A DNA stretch of 64,000 nucleotides from Bacteroidota bacterium. Its GTDB lineage: Bacteria; Bacteroidota; Bacteroidia; Chitinophagales; Chitinophagaceae. Location of the stretch: assembly GCA_947452555.1 (NCBI GenBank), contig CANGDH010000001.1, positions 310,001 to 374,000 of the forward strand, in the 5' to 3' direction. A program made the position numbers and the translations under genes. Positions 1 through 8,867 of the stretch are shown piece after piece; the stretch's first letter is position 1; every line of letters begins with the position of its first letter. The notes under the pieces are model-generated. The model searched no databases. It had not been told where the DNA came from and saw nothing but the letters and a program-made list of their open reading frames with translations.

Positions 1-2741
1 TGTACAAGTTGGCTAATATTATTTTGAATTACTGCATGTTTAGTTTCTGCTTCAACGATTGGGGTTGTAATGACTGGAGTTTCAATAATAAGTTGCTTCA
101 AATAGGCTTCAGTTTCTTTTCTTTTTTTAAGTTCTGCAATAATATTCTTAGCTCTTTCTCTTATAGTTTCATTTTGATTGCTAAGTATTATAGAATCAAG
201 AATGATAATTGCAATACTATCCTTTCTTTGTTGAGCATTCATTTTAACTTTCAAAAACTGGAATGGGGTATTCCACTTCGTCCTAAAGAGGCTTAAATTT
301 AGCTTATAGCTCAGATTAGCCAAGCTATCCCAATTTCCAATTTGCGTTAAAAAATATGCCTCTTTATAGTCTTCAACGGAACTTTGTGTTCTTACCTTTT
401 TGCTATAAGCTTCTTGTTTCTTTGTAACGTAATACCCTTTAGGAAATCGATCAGTTACAATCTGAATTATACTGTCTGAAATCGTAGATTTATTATCATG
501 TAAATATTGACTTGCCATGTCTAATAAGGCTCTTTCAGTTATAGTAGGTTCAATATTTTTTTCTATTATTTTTTTATATATTGGAAGTGCTTTATCAAAG
601 TCATTCAATTTTAATAAAAATAATTGTGCATTTGCCATTGCTGCTTTATTCCACGTTAACTGTGATTTCACATAGTCTGCGGAGTCATTAATGGCATCTA
701 TTACAGAAGCTACATCTTGCTTTATTGTATTTTTATTTGTACTATCTTTTTTACTACTAGCTAAAGGAGCATTCGTATTTATGTTTGTATTGACTAAATT
801 TGTTTTATTGTATGCAATATTACCGCTAGTTTTTCTTCTCCAGTTATCGACATTGGGGCGCTCTCCCCATTTTTGAGTGAAGTTTTGTTTACCCTGAACT
901 ACAGAATTTTTATTTTCAAAATAAAAATCACTTATTGTATTGTTATTGAAATTGTTTTTATTTAAGGTAGATCCAAAGCTATTATTGTTATTCCCAAAGC
1001 TATTATTCCCGAAATTGTTATTAATTTGGTTGTTTCCAAATCCGTTGTTTACTATATTATTTCCAGAATTATTATTAGTAAAGTTGGTATTATTTGATTC
1101 TGAATTTTTCTTATCAATTTTTTCTATGAAAATATTTGTAAGACTTTCTGCTAAAGATTCATTGTTTTTCTGCCATTTCAAAATGCTAGTGCGTTGAGCA
1201 TCTTTAGGTAATCCATAAAAATATGATAAACTATCCTCTTTTTGAATAATTTGATTGTTAGTATTAATTTGGTCTAACCATTTTTTCCTCAAAATTATTT
1301 TTTCATAATTTGGATTAGTTTTAAGTACTCCTGTTAAATTTTCATATGCTAATTTAGCAATACTATAATTATTATTATCATAGGTCAATGAGCCTAGTAG
1401 TTCAAATGCTTTTTGTTTCTGTTTTAAGTTAGTAGTATTTTTTTTAATTGATAAAACAAGCCAGTCTTGTGCTTGTTTTATCCCATTATTTTTAATTGCC
1501 AATTTTGCCATTTCAAAATAAATAATATCACTATATGGTTTGTACTTTTCACGCTTAGTCATGCGCTCCAATGTGTTTGCCAAATCATCCCATTTATTAT
1601 TTGAATTCTTTGCGTCAATATTTATTACATTGATTTTTGCGTAAACCGATAAAATCGGGTTAATAGCTTGTTGACTTGCTTTTTGATACCAATGATAAGC
1701 CTCTAAATTTTTATCTGCCTTATCCCATAATTGGGCAATTAAAAAGTACCATCTTGCTTTAGCATTATTGTCTAAAGCATTTGGCAATGCTTTAATTAAA
1801 TATGTTGCAGCACTGTCAGGTAAATCCATTTGATAATAACCATATGCTAATTGTTCAAATAAGAATGGATGTAATCTTTCCGGGAATACAGCATCTGTTT
1901 TGAGTAATTGTAACAAGCTTAGGCCTTGATTCAATTCACCAATTTCAAAATAGTTCCTTGCTTGCCAAACCAGACTTTCGTTTCTGACATTGCCATTCTC
2001 CCAAATTCTATTGTTATCAGGACTAGCGATGCTGAATTTTCCTTTTGTATTTCTTAAATTACTGCCAATGATTAAGTCGGCGCCATTTTCTTTTTCGTCA
2101 AAAGAATAGTTAATAAATTGTAAAATGCTTCCTGCAGTATCAAAATTTCTATGATATAAGTAAGCTTTCGCCATTAACAAATAAGCGTCATCTATCCAAT
2201 TATTTCTTAAATCGTGTAATACAATATTGGCATTACACCGGTAAATTATAGAATCTATACTGCGTTTAGAAGTAGTTGCTAAGTCGAAATCATAGAAAGG
2301 GAGTAATTCTGTATAGTCTTCTTGAAAACTTGTTCTGGATGTCAGAATTATTTCTTTTAATTCCTCTTCTGCATTAAAATAATAATTGAATTGAGATACG
2401 GTATTTTGATAAGCTCGTCTCCCTAATGTATATTTTTTATTTAAAAGCTTTTCATAAGGCAGAGGCTTTTCTATTTCACGTGGTAGATTTTTTTGAACTG
2501 ACTTATTCAAATTTCCTTTTAAAGAATCTGCTTTATTAAGAATCAGCTTATTTATTTTTTTCTGGTTACTATCTAATACACTGTTAACTTTTTTTAAGAT
2601 TTTATTATTATTAAAATCGAGTAAAGGCCTAGTACTATCTTGCGCAGATAATTGATTGGTTTTGATAGTAATCAAACAAAATAACCCTAAGCAAAGGGTA
2701 CTAAATTTAAAAGTGTATTTCCTAGGGTATCTCATGTGCAT
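1..2741 (-). CDS. TPR-type lipoprotein, PorW/SprE-like (type IX secretion / gliding associated), C-terminus cut by window edge
   Basis: Manual reverse-strand translation is open from ATG at 2741 (or 2735) to position 1 without a stop. N-terminus MHMRYPRKYTFKFSTLCLGLFCLITIKTNQLSAQ is signal-like, followed by TPR-like helices and the motif SDFYFENKNSVVQGKQNFTQKWGERPNVDNWRR, which resembles the conserved PorW/SprE 'YFYNP..FGK..F...WG.R...DNWR' segment. Absent from the ORF track because it is truncated. Confidence 0.75.
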   Translation of the reverse strand, partial: MHMRYPRKYTFKFSTLCLGLFCLITIKTNQLSAQDSTRPLLDFNNNKILKKVNSVLDSNQKKINKLILNKADSLKGNLNKSVQKNLPREIEKPLPYEKLLNKKYTLGRRAYQNTVSQFNYYFNAEEELKEIILTSRTSFQEDYTELLPFYDFDLATTSKRSIDSIIYRCNANIVLHDLRNNWIDDAYLLMAKAYLYHRNFDTAGSILQFINYSFDEKENGADLIIGSNLRNTKGKFSIASPDNNRIWENGNVRNESLVWQARNYFEIGELNQGLSLLQLLKTDAVFPERLHPFLFEQLAYGYYQMDLPDSAATYLIKALPNALDNNAKARWYFLIAQLWDKADKNLEAYHWYQKASQQAINPILSVYAKINVINIDAKNSNNKWDDLANTLERMTKREKYKPYSDIIYFEMAKLAIKNNGIKQAQDWLVLSIKKNTTNLKQKQKAFELLGSLTYDNNNYSIAKLAYENLTGVLKTNPNYEKIILRKKWLDQINTNNQIIQKEDSLSYFYGLPKDAQRTSILKWQKNNESLAESLTNIFIEKIDKKNSESNNTNFTNNNSGNNIVNNGFGNNQINNNFGNNSFGNNNNSFGSTLNKNNFNNNTISDFYFENKNSVVQGKQNFTQKWGERPNVDNWRRKTSGNIAYNKTNLVNTNINTNAPLASSKKDSTNKNTIKQDVASVIDAINDSADYVKSQLTWNKAAMANAQLFLLKLNDFDKALPIYKKIIEKNIEPTITERALLDMASQYLHDNKSTISDSIIQIVTDRFPKGYYVTKKQEAYSKKVRTQSSVEDYKEAYFLTQIGNWDSLANLSYKLNLSLFRTKWNTPFQFLKVKMNAQQRKDSIAIIILDSIILSNQNETIRERAKNIIAELKKRKETEAYLKQLIIETPVITTPIVEAETKHAVIQNNISQLV

Positions 2742-2838
2742 AAAAACTCCTTAAAAATACAGTTAATTCTGTTTATTTGGCTTTAGATTAAGCTCCTTTT
2801 TTGTTTAATTACTTTATCTTTAACAAGCAGTTATAATT

Positions 2839-3234
2839 ATGGCAAATTTCGATATCAATAATACCTTCAAAAGGCGTAGTAATACCTATAGATTGGTAGT
2901 CACAAATGACGATACCTATGACGAAGTTGTTGCATTTAGATTGTCAAGAAACACAGTTTATTTTGGTTTTAGTATTGCTTTTATCCTATTAGTAGGTCTT
3001 ACCATTGCATTAATCGCGTTTACACCTTTAAAATATTATATTCCGGGCTACGGAACCAAAGAAAGTAGAACCGCTCTTCAGCTATTAAAAATAAGAACAG
3101 ATTCATTAGAACAATCTATACATTATAAAGAGCAATATTTAGAAGGTCTTAAAAAAGTATTATCAGAAGGGAATACTAACCAATTAGACACTATCCCATT
3201 AGTATTACCTGAGGGGCAACCTTCCATTGATTAG
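2839..3234 (+). CDS. Short single-pass membrane protein resembling the N-terminal part of Bacteroidota M23 peptidase-like proteins, no peptidase domain
   Basis: 131-aa ORF with one TM segment (FSIAFILLVGLTIALIAFTP) followed by a short coiled-coil-like tail; no HxxxD/HxH zinc motifs. Confidence 0.55.
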   Translation: MANFDINNTFKRRSNTYRLVVTNDDTYDEVVAFRLSRNTVYFGFSIAFILLVGLTIALIAFTPLKYYIPGYGTKESRTALQLLKIRTDSLEQSIHYKEQYLEGLKKVLSEGNTNQLDTIPLVLPEGQPSID

Positions 3235-3254
3235 TTTAAAGTATAAATTTAATT

Positions 3255-3482
3255 ATGCTAGATAAGCAATCTAAAAACAAGCCAGTTATTCAGTGGGCCA
3301 ATTTTGCTGGATTAGCAAGTCAATGGGCAGTAGCACTTGCAGGATTATTATATTTAGGGAAGTTTCTTGACAAATGGATGAAACTTTCAGTTAAGACACC
3401 CATTTTTATATGGCTACTACCATTTTTTTTTATAATTTTCTCATTAATAAGAATTATTAAAAGTACCAATACAAAACAATGA
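3255..3482 (+). CDS. AtpZ/AtpI family protein
   Basis: 75 aa, two TM helices, motif WANFAGLASQWAVALAGLLYLGKFLDKWM typical of AtpZ/AtpI-like proteins. Confidence 0.75.
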   Translation: MLDKQSKNKPVIQWANFAGLASQWAVALAGLLYLGKFLDKWMKLSVKTPIFIWLLPFFFIIFSLIRIIKSTNTKQ

Positions 3483-3856
3483 TTTTTTATAAAAAATTTC
3501 TTCCTATTCTTACTTTATTTGTATTTACAATTGCAGCTTGTTTAAGTATTAAATACATTATCCCCTTATATGTTATAAAAATTGATTTTATTTTAGTTGT
3601 CAATTTTATGTTATTTGTTTTATCCTATTTTAATTTTAAGAGAATAAACAAAATGGATATTTCAAAGCCAACTTCAATGGTTCAATCAGTTATGTTAGGT
3701 AGTTTATTAAAGATGGTTGTTTTTGCTGGGGCAGCTTTGGTTTATGCTACCCAGAAAAAAAGCCCAGTTGGGATTGCAACGTTATTAGTGAGTATGGCAT
3801 TGTATCTTTTATATACTTGGCTAGAAATTCAATGGACTACTAAAAAAAGTAATTAA
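3479..3856 (+). CDS. Small membrane protein, ATP-synthase-I-like hypothetical
   Basis: 125 aa, about four TM segments; overlaps the AtpZ-like ORF by 4 nt (ATGA-type coupling). Confidence 0.55.
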   Translation: MIFYKKFLPILTLFVFTIAACLSIKYIIPLYVIKIDFILVVNFMLFVLSYFNFKRINKMDISKPTSMVQSVMLGSLLKMVVFAGAALVYATQKKSPVGIATLLVSMALYLLYTWLEIQWTTKKSN

Positions 3857-3897
3857 AATAAAGTCATCTCAAACTTATCAATAAATAATTATTATCC

Positions 3898-4524
3898 TTG
3901 GCAAAAGTTGAACATCCATTACATGCTTTAAATGCGTATTTGCCAGTAGGCTCCTTTGATCCAGTGGTACATTTAATTAATCAATACAAAGTACACCTTA
4001 CCGTCAGTAAGGCCAGAAAATCTGTTTTAGGAGACTACAGGCATGCGGGTATTGGTGCAAATCATAAAATATCCGTAAATGGAAATTTAAATCAATATGA
4101 ATTCTTACTTACTTTGTTGCATGAGCTAGCTCATTTATTGTGCTTTGAACAATTTAAAAATAGGGTAGAAGCACATGGAAAAGAATGGAAAAAAATTTAT
4201 AGTGAATTATTGATTCAGTTTGTGCAAATGGATGTTTTCCCTACTGACATACAGAAGAGTTTAAAGAAAACTATTTTAAATCCCGCCGCAACAGCGAATG
4301 GAGAGACAGCGTTATTACTGGTTTTGAGAAAATATAATACTAAAATAAATGTGGGTCATACTTTTGTTGCACATCTTGCAGAAGGAGTTCTGTTTGAGTC
4401 ATTGCAAGGAAGAATTTTTAGGAGAGGAAAGAAACGTCGTATACGAATTGAATGTATAGAAGTAGCAACGGGCCACGTATATTCTTTCAGTGCACTCACT
4501 GAAGTGAAAGTGCTGCCATCTTAA
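3898..4524 (+). CDS. SprT-like zinc metalloprotease family protein
   Basis: TTG start; HELAHLLCFE zinc-binding motif with downstream H/E residues (EAHGKEWKK). Confidence 0.8.
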   Translation: MAKVEHPLHALNAYLPVGSFDPVVHLINQYKVHLTVSKARKSVLGDYRHAGIGANHKISVNGNLNQYEFLLTLLHELAHLLCFEQFKNRVEAHGKEWKKIYSELLIQFVQMDVFPTDIQKSLKKTILNPAATANGETALLLVLRKYNTKINVGHTFVAHLAEGVLFESLQGRIFRRGKKRRIRIECIEVATGHVYSFSALTEVKVLPS

Positions 4525-4540
4525 AACATTCATTCAAACA

Positions 4541-4568
4541 AAAAAGCCAACGTGTAAGTTGGCTTTTT
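4541..4568. terminator. Bidirectional intrinsic terminator between SprT-like gene and sucC
   Basis: Perfect inverted repeat AAAAAGCCAAC-gtgtaa-GTTGGCTTTTT in a convergent intergenic region. Confidence 0.85.
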
Positions 4569-4628
4569 TAAAATCATAAGCGTGTTTTAGTCTGCATTTA
4601 ATAATCTATAAAAATGCGTAAATTAAAA

Positions 4629-5840
4629 CTACGCAACTGCTTGCTTCACTAATTCAGCAGCTTCGCTCAATTGTATTGCAGATTGTACTTTCAATCCACT
4701 CTCGTCTATTAATTTTTTAGCTTCTACAGCATTTGTTCCTTGTAAACGTACAATGATAGGGATATTAATATTCCCTAATTTATTGAAAGCTTCAATAACT
4801 CCAGCTGCAACACGGTCGCAACGAACGATACCGCCAAAGATGTTAATTAAAATTGCCTTTACATTAGGGTCTTTCATGATAATTCTGAATCCAGCTTCTA
4901 CTGTTTGTGCATTTGCAGAGCCCCCTACGTCTAAGAAGTTAGCTGGTTCACCACCACTTAACTTAATCATGTCCATAGTTGCCATTGCTAAACCAGCACC
5001 ATTAACCATACAGCCTACATTACCGTCTAATTTCACAAAGTTCAAATTGAACTCTCCAGCTTCTACTTCAGTAGGGTCTTCTTCTGTAACGTCTCTCATT
5101 GCTAATAAATCAGGATGACGCATTAAAGCACTGTCATCGATATTCATTTTACAATCCACCGCGATCATTTTATCGTCAGATGTTTTGAACAATGGGTTAA
5201 TCTCTAACATGCCGCAGTCTAAACCTACATAAGCATTGTATAAATTAGTTACGAATTTTACACAATTTTTGAATGCATCACCACTTAGTCCAAAGTTGAA
5301 TGCAATTTTTCTTGCTTGGAATCCTTGTAGTCCACCACCTGGGTGAATCCACTCTTTATATATTTTTTCTGGTGTGTTATGAGCTACTTCTTCAATATCC
5401 ATACCACCTTCAGTACTATACATAATAACGTTCATGCCTTTAGCACGATCTAGTAAAATTGAAAGGTATAATTCTTTAGTAGGTTGAGGACCTTCATAAT
5501 AAACGTCTTGAGCAACTAAAATCTTACTTACTAACTTACCTGCTGGACCAGTTTGGATGGTTACTAAAGTACCACCTAAAATGTTTTTAGCAAATGTTTC
5601 AATATCAGCAGCAGATTTGCCAACCGCAACACCTCTTTGTTCTGTGCCAATCACTTTACCTTTACCACGACCACCAGCATGGATTTGAGCCTTAACGACA
5701 GCAAATTTATTGTTAGTGTCAGCAGCTATTTTATGATAAGCAGCTACTGCAGCGTCAACTGTTTCAACAGCAACGCCTTCTTGAACAGGGACATTGTACT
5801 TTTTAAGCAATTCTTTTGCTTGATATTCATGCAGGTTCAT
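4629..5840 (-). CDS. sucC: Succinyl-CoA ligase (ADP-forming) subunit beta
   Basis: Starts MNLHEYQAKELLKKYNVPVQEG; contains GGRGKGKV and INIFGGIVRCDRVA motifs; full length. Confidence 0.97.
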   Translation of the reverse strand: MNLHEYQAKELLKKYNVPVQEGVAVETVDAAVAAYHKIAADTNNKFAVVKAQIHAGGRGKGKVIGTEQRGVAVGKSAADIETFAKNILGGTLVTIQTGPAGKLVSKILVAQDVYYEGPQPTKELYLSILLDRAKGMNVIMYSTEGGMDIEEVAHNTPEKIYKEWIHPGGGLQGFQARKIAFNFGLSGDAFKNCVKFVTNLYNAYVGLDCGMLEINPLFKTSDDKMIAVDCKMNIDDSALMRHPDLLAMRDVTEEDPTEVEAGEFNLNFVKLDGNVGCMVNGAGLAMATMDMIKLSGGEPANFLDVGGSANAQTVEAGFRIIMKDPNVKAILINIFGGIVRCDRVAAGVIEAFNKLGNINIPIIVRLQGTNAVEAKKLIDESGLKVQSAIQLSEAAELVKQAVA

Positions 5841-5997
5841 ACGTAGGAATTTTGGCGAAGATAATAGATAAAATGCAGATTATTAGTGTGAAATACAGCT
5901 AAAAAATATATTTTGTTGTTTAAACATTGATTTGTAATTTTGTTGCATCATTTTAAAGGACTTACTTTAATATATAAAACAAACAAAAAATCGAATT

Positions 5998-6573
5998 ATG
6001 AAAAAAATCGTGTTTTCAATGACATTGATCTTGGCATCAATCGCAATTTTCTCTTTTGCTCCTAAAACAGCAATTAAAGACGTTGTAACTTTTAATGTAA
6101 ATGCTACAAAAAGTAAAGTTAGCTGGACTGGTTCTAAAACAGGCGATTTCCATACAGGATTCTTCCCTGTTAAGTCTGGTGCTATTCAAACAAACGGTGG
6201 CAAATTAGTAGGTGGTAGTTTTGTTATTGATATTGCTGGCAATAAAGTAACTGACGAAGCAGGTGCTAAATTAGAAGGTCATTTGTCTTCTCCTGATTTT
6301 TTCGATGTAACTAAATTTGGTCAAGCTACTTTTACAATTACAAGCGTAACTTATACTAAAGGTAATAAAGCTACAATAGCGGGTGATTTGTCTTTAAAAG
6401 GTGTTAAAGCTCCAGTAACATTTGAAGCTTCTATCAGAAGTGTAGATGCTGAAAAAGGTTTTTTTGCTGAAGCATTTTTCCCTTTAGACAGAACTATATT
6501 CGGTATCAACTATGGCGTTGGCATGGTAGATTCTGAAGTTCAAATTGCTGTCCATTTATACGGAACTAAATAG
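5998..6573 (+). CDS. YceI family lipocalin-like protein
   Basis: Signal peptide plus VSWTGSKTGDFHTGFFPVKSG, HLSSPDFFDVTKFGQATFTIT motifs. Confidence 0.92.
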   Translation: MKKIVFSMTLILASIAIFSFAPKTAIKDVVTFNVNATKSKVSWTGSKTGDFHTGFFPVKSGAIQTNGGKLVGGSFVIDIAGNKVTDEAGAKLEGHLSSPDFFDVTKFGQATFTITSVTYTKGNKATIAGDLSLKGVKAPVTFEASIRSVDAEKGFFAEAFFPLDRTIFGINYGVGMVDSEVQIAVHLYGTK

Positions 6574-6595
6574 TTTATAACTATTAGATTTATAG

Positions 6596-6622
6596 CAAAG
6601 GCCTCCAAATTGGAGGCCTTTG
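6596..6622. terminator. Long perfect hairpin downstream of yceI-family gene
   Basis: CAAAGGCCTCCAA-a-TTGGAGGCCTTTG, 13-nt arms; no strong T-tract directly after. Confidence 0.65.
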
Positions 6623-6633
6623 TCGTAGTAAGA

Positions 6634-6661
6634 AAAAGGGGTGTCGAATGACACTCCTTTT
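6634..6661. terminator. Second intrinsic-terminator-like hairpin in the yceI/DinB convergent gap
   Basis: AAAAGGGGTGTC-gaat-GACACTCCTTTT (one G.U) with A/T tracts on both sides. Confidence 0.7.
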
Positions 6662-6720
6662 AAAAACTAGTAGCATATTTTTCATAGCCATTATATTTAA
6701 AGAATAGGGCGTATGAAAAA

Positions 6721-7233
6721 TTAAATATCGTAACGCTCTTTAAGTATATGTAAATGGTGTAGTGCATGTCCAAAAATGATAAAGCCTAAAGCATTTACAG
6801 AAATCGGATTACCACTAGCCATTCCCTTTTGCTTTATGTCGTCTTCTGTAAAAGAAGCGAAAAGCATATTTGTAGATTGTCTAACAACACGCCATTCCAC
6901 CAACATTTCTTTCCAGTTTCTATTAACAGCGGTTCCTTTTTTTGCATATTCGTTTTCATCAAAACCTAATAATGCATTTTGTTCCCCTCTTGCTACACAT
7001 AAAGCACGGTATGCGAATATTCTTTCCGTATCTATTACATGTTGAAACATTTGCTTAATTGTCCATTTATCTGGAGCATAAGCTTCATTTATTTTTTCCA
7101 AGGGAATAGCGGACCATGATTCAATAATGCGTTCATTATATTGTTGAACTAAAATGGAGTAATCTTTTCCACTGGTGTAGTTTACATAAGTTTGGTAGTA
7201 ACTACCATATTCTGTGGCACTTGGTCTAGGCAT
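6721..7233 (-). CDS. DinB family protein
   Basis: 170 aa; W/H pattern of DinB/YfiT fold (KWTIKQMFQHVIDTERIFAYRALC ... GHALHHLHILKERY). Confidence 0.85.
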   Translation of the reverse strand: MPRPSATEYGSYYQTYVNYTSGKDYSILVQQYNERIIESWSAIPLEKINEAYAPDKWTIKQMFQHVIDTERIFAYRALCVARGEQNALLGFDENEYAKKGTAVNRNWKEMLVEWRVVRQSTNMLFASFTEDDIKQKGMASGNPISVNALGFIIFGHALHHLHILKERYDI

Positions 7234-7235
7234 AT

Positions 7236-8867
7236 TTAGTTTTTATTTTTTCTAACTTTAGATTTTTTGTATGATTGCGAAGCTATGTATTCTTGTGCAT
7301 ATTGAACTGCATTTGATGCATTTACAATTCCTCCAGTTTTGCAAATTGATAATAGGGTAGTCTTTGTAACTTTATCTTGTGGTATCCAACAGCTTTTTAA
7401 TAAAATATTTTTAACTTCTACTGCTGTTAATTGGGGAAAATAGGCTCTTATTATTCCGGCAATATGAGATACAATTGGAGCAGCCATACTAGTACCACTT
7501 AAATTACCATAACTATTATTAGGAGTAGTTGAATATATTTTATCTCCGGGACTCATTAAGTCAACTACTTTATTTCCATAATTGCTAAAATCAGTAAGAA
7601 GACCACCACTAACAATGGAGTCACTACTTGCTGCCACAGTAATTATATTGTTTGCTGTATCATTAAAAGTATCAGAAAAAGTAGAAGGAAATACAGACTT
7701 AGTATTTAAATCATATTTTTCATTCCCCGCTGAATGAATCAATAATACGTCCTTTGCGGCAGCATATCTAATAGCACTATCTACCCAAGCTTGTTCTGGT
7801 GAAAAAGATTTACCAAAGCTCATGTTAATAATTTTCGCTCCATTGTCAACTGCATAACGAATGCCCAAAGCAATGTCCTTATCGTATTCGTCACCATCAG
7901 GCACTGCCCTTATTCCCATTATACTAATGTAATTAGATAAGTTACTAGCTAATCCAGCAACATGTGTTCCATGCTTTGGGCTAGGCCCCATTATGTCATT
8001 ATTTCCATAGAATCGGTCGGAAAAATCAAAATAATTATCTTGCACAATTTGAGCTCGAATGGGAGAAGGTGCTAGCTCTTTTTCATTCTCCATTTTTTCT
8101 TTAGACTCTACATATTCATTTAAATCGGTCAAGATATCTTTCGCGCCCATTTCTTTATCGACCCCTAGTATATTTATTGTTTTTAAATAAACAATTTTAG
8201 CTTCTAATCCTATTCTGCCAAAAGGCTGATATCCTTCCAATTTTTCTACTTTAAAATTACTATCTGCAATTTCTTTGTATAGGGTAGTCATGACCCTGGA
8301 TAAAACATTCCTGCTCATTCTAATATATTGCAAATTGGCTCTTTCTTCCTCTGGAAAATCAATTTGATTAGCAGCAGCTAGCCAGTTTTGGTATTGTTTT
8401 TTTTCAGTTTTATTTAAGCTATTGGTGTCAATACTTTTGTTTTCGTAGAATGCTTTATAAGCATGATAAACTCTAGCTTTTTCGCTTGGTAGCTTGTTTA
8501 AATTTTGGCCATTTTCCCCTCCTAAAAAATTCCAGCCATGTATATCGTCCACATAGCCATTATGATCATCGTCAATATTATTGCCGGGAATTTCTTTTGT
8601 ATTTGTCCAAAGTGATGATTTGATGTCTTTATGATTCGTGTCAATTCCTCCATCAAGTATGGCAATAATAATTGGAGTGGGTGCTTGCGGTAATAAATTT
8701 AAAAGTTGTTGTGCATTAGCTAAACTAATTCCATGAATAGTATCTGACTTCCAGTCCTTCCATTGCCAATTTTTTAATGATTGACTATACGAAAAACTAG
8801 TTCCAATAATCAATAGGATAAGAATGAAAAATATTTTATGCCTAACAAACAACATATTATAAATCAA
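7236..8867 (-). CDS. S8 family serine peptidase (subtilase), secreted
   Basis: Signal peptide; catalytic motifs IAILDGGIDTNHKD, KHGTHVAGLA, GTSMAAPIVSHIAG. Start could be 8855 (MLFVRHK). Confidence 0.92.
   Translation of the reverse strand: MIYNMLFVRHKIFFILILLIIGTSFSYSQSLKNWQWKDWKSDTIHGISLANAQQLLNLLPQAPTPIIIAILDGGIDTNHKDIKSSLWTNTKEIPGNNIDDDHNGYVDDIHGWNFLGGENGQNLNKLPSEKARVYHAYKAFYENKSIDTNSLNKTEKKQYQNWLAAANQIDFPEEERANLQYIRMSRNVLSRVMTTLYKEIADSNFKVEKLEGYQPFGRIGLEAKIVYLKTINILGVDKEMGAKDILTDLNEYVESKEKMENEKELAPSPIRAQIVQDNYFDFSDRFYGNNDIMGPSPKHGTHVAGLASNLSNYISIMGIRAVPDGDEYDKDIALGIRYAVDNGAKIINMSFGKSFSPEQAWVDSAIRYAAAKDVLLIHSAGNEKYDLNTKSVFPSTFSDTFNDTANNIITVAASSDSIVSGGLLTDFSNYGNKVVDLMSPGDKIYSTTPNNSYGNLSGTSMAAPIVSHIAGIIRAYFPQLTAVEVKNILLKSCWIPQDKVTKTTLLSICKTGGIVNASNAVQYAQEYIASQSYKKSKVRKNKN

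Noticed and set aside
9-1197. Plus-strand ORFs 9-296, 691-876, 940-1197
   Set aside because: Antisense to the continuous minus-strand PorW/SprE-like frame; low-complexity Phe/Leu-rich translations typical of shadow ORFs.
4753-5118. Plus-strand ORFs within sucC (4753-5118, 5637-5846)
   Set aside because: Antisense shadows of a highly conserved gene.
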